NCBI RefSeq assembly: GCF_964199755.1
Contig: NC_133900.1
Location: 72,772,727 to 72,836,726, forward strand
Direction: 5' to 3'
DNA from: Larus michahellis
Lineage: Eukaryota > Chordata > Aves > Charadriiformes > Laridae
Length of the DNA: 64,000 nucleotides
Position numbers and translations under genes: made by a program. Positions 57,643 to 64,000 of this stretch are shown piece by piece. A model generated the notes under the pieces. The model saw only the letters and a program-made list of their open reading frames with translations. It did not search any database and was not told the DNA's origin. Within the stretch, counting starts at the first letter, position 1. Each line of letters starts with the position of its first letter.

Positions 57643-58081
57643 TATAGAATCATAGAATGTGTTGGGTTGGAAGGGACCTTTAAAGGTCATCTAGTCCAAC
57701 CCCCCTGCAGTAAGCAGGGACATCTTTAACTAGATCAGGTTGCTCAGAGCCTCATCCAGCCTGGCCTTGAATGTCTCCACGGATGGGGCCACCATCACCT
57801 CTCTGGGCAACCTGTGCCAGTGTCTCACCACCCTCATTGTAAAGAACTTCTTCCTCATGTCTAATCTAAACCTACCCTGCTCTAGTTTAAAACCATTGCC
57901 CCTCATCCTATCATTACATGCCCTTGCAAACAGCCCCTCCCCAGCTTTCCTGTAGGCCCCCCTCAGGTACTGGAAGGGGCTATAAGGGAGAAGGGAGCCT
58001 GCTCTTCTCCAGGCTGAACAACCCCACCTCTCTCAGCCTGTCTTCATAGGAGACATGCTCCAGCCCTTTGATCATCTTCGA
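57643..58081 (-). mobile_element. CR1 LINE fragment, left half of an inverted pair
   Basis: The reversed CR1 3' end (atagaatcatagaatgtg) is at the left. The element continues through the C-terminal coding region to a truncation near 58081 (GATGATCAAAGGGCTGGAGC on the minus strand). Its last 190 bases or so are nearly identical, in reverse complement, to the copy at 56570-56777. Confidence 0.93.
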
Positions 58082-59593
58082 CTTGGGAAGGTCTAACTGG
58101 TAACAAGCTGAGAAGAAATTATGGAAAACACATTTTAGTGTCAGGGAAAATCTTTCCAATAGGTGTACATGGCGCTGTGGAAAAGTGTCCTAAGTAAAAT
58201 GATGACCCCGCTTACTTGATATGCTTCACATTTTATTACAAACCTCCAGATTTAAGCAGGCTTGCAAAAAATATGTAAAATTTTGCTGAAAGTATGCTAG
58301 TTTTCAGGGTGAAAGTGTTCATTCTTCCCCTTGACTACCATGAGAAAGACACATCTCTGTGGTTAGATCAATACAACATGTTCATTTCAACATAAACCTT
58401 AGCAGTCACTGTCAGCTTGTGTTCTTTTTTTGTTCCAACGAATGAAAAATTCCCCAGGTGTTTTTTTCTTCCAGGTTTTATTCCTTTGTGTGAATTTAGT
58501 GCCTGTGAAAGGTACCAGCCTGACAGCCTGGAGCCTGATGTTTTCTAATTTATACACAAAGCTAGAAAACAGGCAACTGTGGCCACAGCACCACTGGTTT
58601 CTTCATCTCCTGCCATCATTTTGAAGGATCACCTCCAGGCATGAGGGTGTTGTTCAGTCCCAAAAACGAACACTCACAAAAGACTGCTAAATATTGTTTC
58701 TCTCTGTTCAAGCTTCTAACAAATGAAATACTGAATGTTGGCTATGTGATACTGTCATTTCCACAACTGTATGTTAGAAATAAACATTTCTACATCAGAA
58801 ATAAACAGCGATTGGGATGAAGATGGTTTTGTTTGCTTTGTGTTGAAACTTTTTATCCTAAAGATAACATGCTTTTGTGAAGGAGAAAACTCAAATCTGG
58901 GACTCAACCCTTAAATCAGGATTGTGGAATAAACTTCCCAAACAAAGGGCCACAATGCATCACCTTTCTAACACATAACAATATATATACACGTACTTAA
59001 AACACAGCTGTGTTTGTGCACACACACATCTTTACATTGCACACATTATACATTGCATATGATAAACCACATGAAAATCATAATAGAGGGTTCCAGTTTC
59101 CTAATTATTTTTTAGCTCATGGTTGGATTCTCGTATGATGGATAAGGTGTAAATATTATTGAAGCTTTTTTCATGGTTTGCAATATTTACAAGTATCTCT
59201 TCTACGATGGTTAGGGAGGATTGAGGAGATTTCCTACTTGACTCATCCATACATTATAATAAAACCTGGGGGAAATCAACTGTCCTGGAGGTCCCTGCTT
59301 CTCTGCTTCCTGTATCTACTTGGGTGGAAACTGATGACTGGATGCCGGCAGTATTTGAGCTGTACAGATACGAAACAACACAGTCAAGAGAGCCTAATCT
59401 AGTGATGACAGAACCCGAAAGTCCTAATGTTGCAGATTCTGAGAGCTCACCAGCTGCAGCTGCAGAGCCGTGCATCCTCACTTATGTGAAAGGCAGCCTC
59501 AGTTAATAAAACCTACCTCTACATCAGCACCATCATCCTCTTTTCAGCTTGAGCTGGCTTGTTGCTGAGCTCTCCTCTGGTTCCAGTCATACA

Positions 59594-59993
59594 ACCATAG
59601 AATCAGAATGGTTCAGGTTGGAAGGGACCTTAAAGGTCATCTAGTTCCAACCCCCCTGCCATGGGCAGGGACACCTCCCACTAGACCAGGCTGCTCAAAG
59701 CCCCATCCAGCCTGGCCTTGAACACCTCCAGGGATGGGGCAGCCACAGCTTCTCTGGGCAACCTGTTCCAGTGCCTCACCACCCTCACAGTAAAGAATTT
59801 CTTCCTGATATCCAATCTAAATCTACTCTCCTTCAGTTTAAAACCGTTACCCCCTGTCCTATCATTACACTCTCTGATAAAGAGTCCCTCCCCATCCTTC
59901 CTGTAGCCCCTTTAGGTACTGGAAGGCTGCTATAAGGTCCCCTCGGAGCCTTCTCTTCTCCAGGCTGAACAACCCCAACTCTCTCAGCCTGTC
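59594..59993 (-). mobile_element. CR1 LINE fragment
   Basis: The reversed CR1 end (catagaatcagaatgg) is at the left, and the minus strand encodes [19 protein letters not shown] near its right end. It carries the words GGCAGGGACACCTCCCACTA and CAGCCTGGCCTTGAACACCT, which place it in the same subfamily as 62131-63000. Confidence 0.92.
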
Positions 59994-62130
59994 AAGGTTA
60001 GTCCTCAAGGTTAGGTCAGGTACAGCCAAGTAGCCTATATCCTCACAACACCCCGAGTGTTGGCCTTTCCCCCACCAGTGCATTCCACCCTAAGGAACAC
60101 TCTGCTCCTGAACTAACACCATAAGAAGTCTTCCTATTTAGGTACAGAGATCTTTGCTGGCGTTTGCGTAGTACTGCTGTAAAATACTATGGAAAAATTG
60201 CTTCGCCAAAGAAAATTAATGATAGCTAGAAACAGTGTGGGAGAGCAATAGTAGCTCAGATTATTATCAATTGCAATTTCACTCATTAAGGATTTGTAGT
60301 GAATTTAACATCCGCAATGGTTTGGGCCAAGCTTTACTACAGACCAACTAAGAAAAGCTCCGTCTCCAACAGATGTGACAACAACTACAAGCTTTCAGTC
60401 TGTTTGTTTCACTGTATTTAATTATTCCACACAGCACTATTTAGCAGCTTAGTTTAAGATTAAGAAATTACTGAGACAGAGGGAGCAGTAGCACAAGCAG
60501 CTCACTGAAATCTCCGCTTGGTGAAATGTTTGATTTGTGGTGCAGGAGAATGAGAGGGGGGAGGGGAAAAAAAAAAGGGCAGCTGAACATGTTGGTTCCA
60601 ATTCTAGGCTTTCTTAACATATGTAAATGTACTGACTCACACACACGGGAATACTCCCAATTCACAGTGATGTAAGCAAAATCAGAATCAGGCTTGATTA
60701 GTCTGGCAGGCTTTGATGAATGGAAAGAGCTAAATTTGTCCTGCGGAAGGAACAAGGTTAGAAGAAAGTCAGACTTTGTGCACTTGTTTGCATCTGCCTA
60801 GAGTGGGTACTACTATCCTTAGTTTAAGAGGATGGGGAAGTCTGATTTCATACAAATGACTATGTAAAATGCAAAGCAGATGAGACTCAGGCTTCTGCTA
60901 AGTTTTGCAGTGCCGTTGTTTCTCTATCTGCAATGGAGCTGCCCTGTTTTACGCCAGTATGAGGGAGACCAAGTCCTGCTGCCAGGCGAACAATACTTCC
61001 CTCTTTTCCTCTGTGCTCTGAAAGAACTGCCACCATTTGAAGAATATCTTTGCATATTTTTCCATAGTTAAAAAGCTGAAACTAAATAAAATTTATAAAT
61101 TATTTTTGGAAACAAGCTCTCAACCAAATTATGTTCCTGGTGCTATTAGAAGAGAGTTATTCAAGTACAGAAGGATATCATAGCTTACACAGCTGAAGAG
61201 CCACTTTAGTACTCAAATGCATCTGAGACAAAATGAGCAGCCTGAATATGTAAGATGGCCCATGGAAATCCCATAGACTTATTTCTGTGAGGTTCAGGCT
61301 CAAAAACACTAGGTTGTATCAGAGGAGTTCTGCTGACCTATAACTGGCGCATTGAAAATAGTCTTTTTTCTAATGATACTTAGAATGGTTAATATCCTAG
61401 AATAAATACGGTAATTGAAGTACTTTATTTCAATAATAGTAGTTTAATATTCATTATAATTGTTGACTATCCAGGGAGCAAAATCAACAGTGACTATTTT
61501 TTTTTCATTCTTTCAGCTTTCCTTCCATTTTCCTGATTATAATAAATTCAACACTTTCTCCTTTTATTCCCCTCATACCTTTATTTCTTTAGGTGGAAAA
61601 TAGCCTGTCTTCTCCAGCTTCCCACCTTCTTTCCCTTTTATTCCCTTTCCTCCTGCTGCTTCCACTCTTTTAAAGGATTTTTATTTTTGTAGGGACATAA
61701 ATAATAGTAATACTTGCCATTTATATTGCAGTTTGCCCATTCAAGGTACTGCACTGACATTACAAATTGAGAAAGAACTTGCAAGAGTCTTCTGATTCAG
61801 CACTATTTATCAGGGAGGAAATGGAGAATTAGAGCCCCGTTTCTCTCACCTCAGCTGCTAGAGCAGTAAAGCCCTTCCCAGAATGGTACCACCTTCTCGC
61901 CCCCCCGTCTGATAAATTGCTGCCGACAATCAGAGCTGTGCTTCAGCAGCACTGGAGAGCCCCTGTTGTCAGTGATAAATAGGTGAATTTAGGAGTAGCG
62001 TATAATCCCTGTTCAACCTTCCTCCTGTAGGAAAGCTATATTCATAAAGAGGAAAGAGGTTAAATACAGGCTACCGTATTTTGTTTAGCAGCTGATGTAG
62101 AAATAGAATATAAACTAAGAAAGCACTAGT

Positions 62131-63000
62131 TAGTGCAACCTCAGCAAGTTTGCCGATGACACCAAGCTGTGTGGCATGGTCGACACGCTGGAAGGAAGGG
62201 ATGGGATCCAGAGGGACCTGGACAGGCTTGAGAGATGGGCCTGTACGAACCTCATGAGGTTCAACCAGGACAAGTGCAAGGTCCTGCACCTGGGTCAGGG
62301 CAATCCCAAGCACAAATACAGGCTGGGCAGAGAATGGATTGAGAGCAGCCCTGAGGAGAAGGACTTGGGGGTGCTGGTGGATGAGAAGCTCAACATGACC
62401 CGTCAATGTGCGCTCGCAGCCCAGAAAGCCAACTGCATCCTGGGCTGCAACAAAAGCAGCGTGGCCAGCAGGGCGAGGGGCGGGATTCTGTGTCCAGCTC
62501 TGGAGCCCTCAGCACAAGAAGGACAAGCACCTGTTGGAATGGGTCCAGCAGAGGGCCATGAAGATGATCAGAGGGCTGGAGGACCTCTGCTATGAGGACA
62601 GCCTGAGAGAGTTGGGGCTGTTCAGCCTGGAGAAGAGAAAGACCCAGTGTGACCCTACAGCAGCCTTACAGTGCTTAAAGGGGGCCTGCAGGAGAGATGG
62701 GGAGGGACTCTTTATCAGGCAGTGGAGCGATAAGACAAGGGATGGTGGTTTCAAACTGAAAGAGGGGAGATTTAGATTGGATATCAGGAAGAAATTCTTT
62801 ACTGTGAGGGTGGTGAGACACTGGAACAGGTTGCCCAGGGAAGTTGTGGCTGCCCCATCCCTGGAAGTGTTCAAGGCCAGGCTGGATGGGGCTTTGAGCA
62901 GCCTGGTCTAGTGGGAGGTGTCCCTGCCCAGGGCAGGGGGTTGGAACTAGATGATCTTTAAGGTCCCTTCCAACCCAAACCATTCTGTGATTCTATAAGA
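62131..63000 (+). mobile_element. CR1 LINE fragment, longest in the window
   Basis: About 870 bp, starting just before the reverse-transcriptase catalytic box. It reads [17 protein letters not shown], with FADD as the motif C aspartates, then [69 protein letters not shown]. It ends with a CR1 tail at GATTCTATAA. The frame shifts near 62480 (two overlapping open segments, 62176-62595 and 62408-62911), so it cannot encode a working enzyme. It is antisense to YIPF7. Confidence 0.95.
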
Positions 63001-63493
63001 GGCCATTTCCACTTCCTTTTTCAAATTATTTTAGTTACCTAAAGATAATTTTTGGATATCTTTGCACTCCCCAGAGTAACATTGAGAGAAGATAATTTCA
63101 AAACAGTAGCAAGAGTGTCTGAAAAACTGGGCTGGTCTGCTATGCCTTTTTATTCCCTCCTTTAAAACCTCCTTTTTAGGTCCTTACCTAGTGCGTGCTG
63201 CCATGCTTCAGGTGTTCAGAGCCTCCCCTGGACATACACTGCACAGATCTGTCCTTTGTTCCTATTAAATACCACCCCCAAAAATGGTGTGGTCTTTTAT
63301 TGCCACTGGAAGTAACACATCACTTCACCTGTATTACATCTGTATTACATTTAAACTTTATGCAGGAACTTTCAAAGCACAGGGACTTTTAAACACATAA
63401 TCTTAGAACAAAGAACAGCAAATCTCTCCATTTATGCCGGTGCTGCATTTTCTGGAACTTCACATGCTTTAGCACCTGGGCATTAGCTTGTTA

Positions 63494-64000
<507 letters not shown>

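Noticed and set aside
62590..62983. Minus-strand frames over the CR1 copy
   Set aside because: They are antisense shadows of CR1 ORF2.

Overview
The window is vertebrate nuclear DNA, almost certainly from a bird. It is AT-rich and mostly non-coding. Many 5'-truncated LINE copies end in the 8-bp ATTCTATG repeats typical of avian CR1 and carry CR1-like reverse-transcriptase remnants ([13 protein letters not shown] words). There is a solo LTR of a type I associate with avian ERVL-like elements. The two recognisable genes, KCTD8 and YIPF7, are also neighbours on human chromosome 4p13 (from memory). Nothing prokaryotic is present, and I found no rRNA, tRNA or CRISPR array.

Layout. 1-7849: start of KCTD8 intron 1 (gene on the minus strand), ending in a poly-T tract and a 45-bp minisatellite next to the first exon. 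7850-8693: KCTD8 coding exon 1 (281 codons plus one base) inside a CpG island of about 2 kb that also holds the GC-rich 5' leader and promoter. About 9200-52460: a 43-kb intergenic region with CR1 fragments, a degraded Ty3/gypsy-like integrase relic, a probable retroviral LTR, some unidentified open segments and small tandem or inverted repeats. 51781-52367: a solo LTR just beyond the 3' end of YIPF7. 52738-63675: the last three coding exons of YIPF7 (minus strand), with phase-compatible splice sites. The earlier YIPF7 exons lie to the right of the window, and KCTD8 exon 2 lies to the left.

The two genes are not a functional unit. KCTD8 encodes a cytosolic auxiliary subunit of GABA-B receptors. 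YIPF7 encodes a multi-pass Yip1-family protein of the early secretory pathway. Their adjacency matches the paralogous pair KCTD16-YIPF5 (from memory, human 5q31), so the block looks like one half of an old vertebrate paralogon.

The most interesting observations are structural. Two near-identical CR1 tails in inverted orientation flank the 182-nt YIPF7 exon. The minisatellite at the start of KCTD8 intron 1 has a two-unit higher-order pattern and one hairpin per unit. A G-quadruplex-capable run lies about 50 nt upstream of the KCTD8 AUG. A solo LTR promoter points antisense into the YIPF7 3' end. I found no convincing new multi-gene system. All family names and comparisons with other species are from memory, without database searches.
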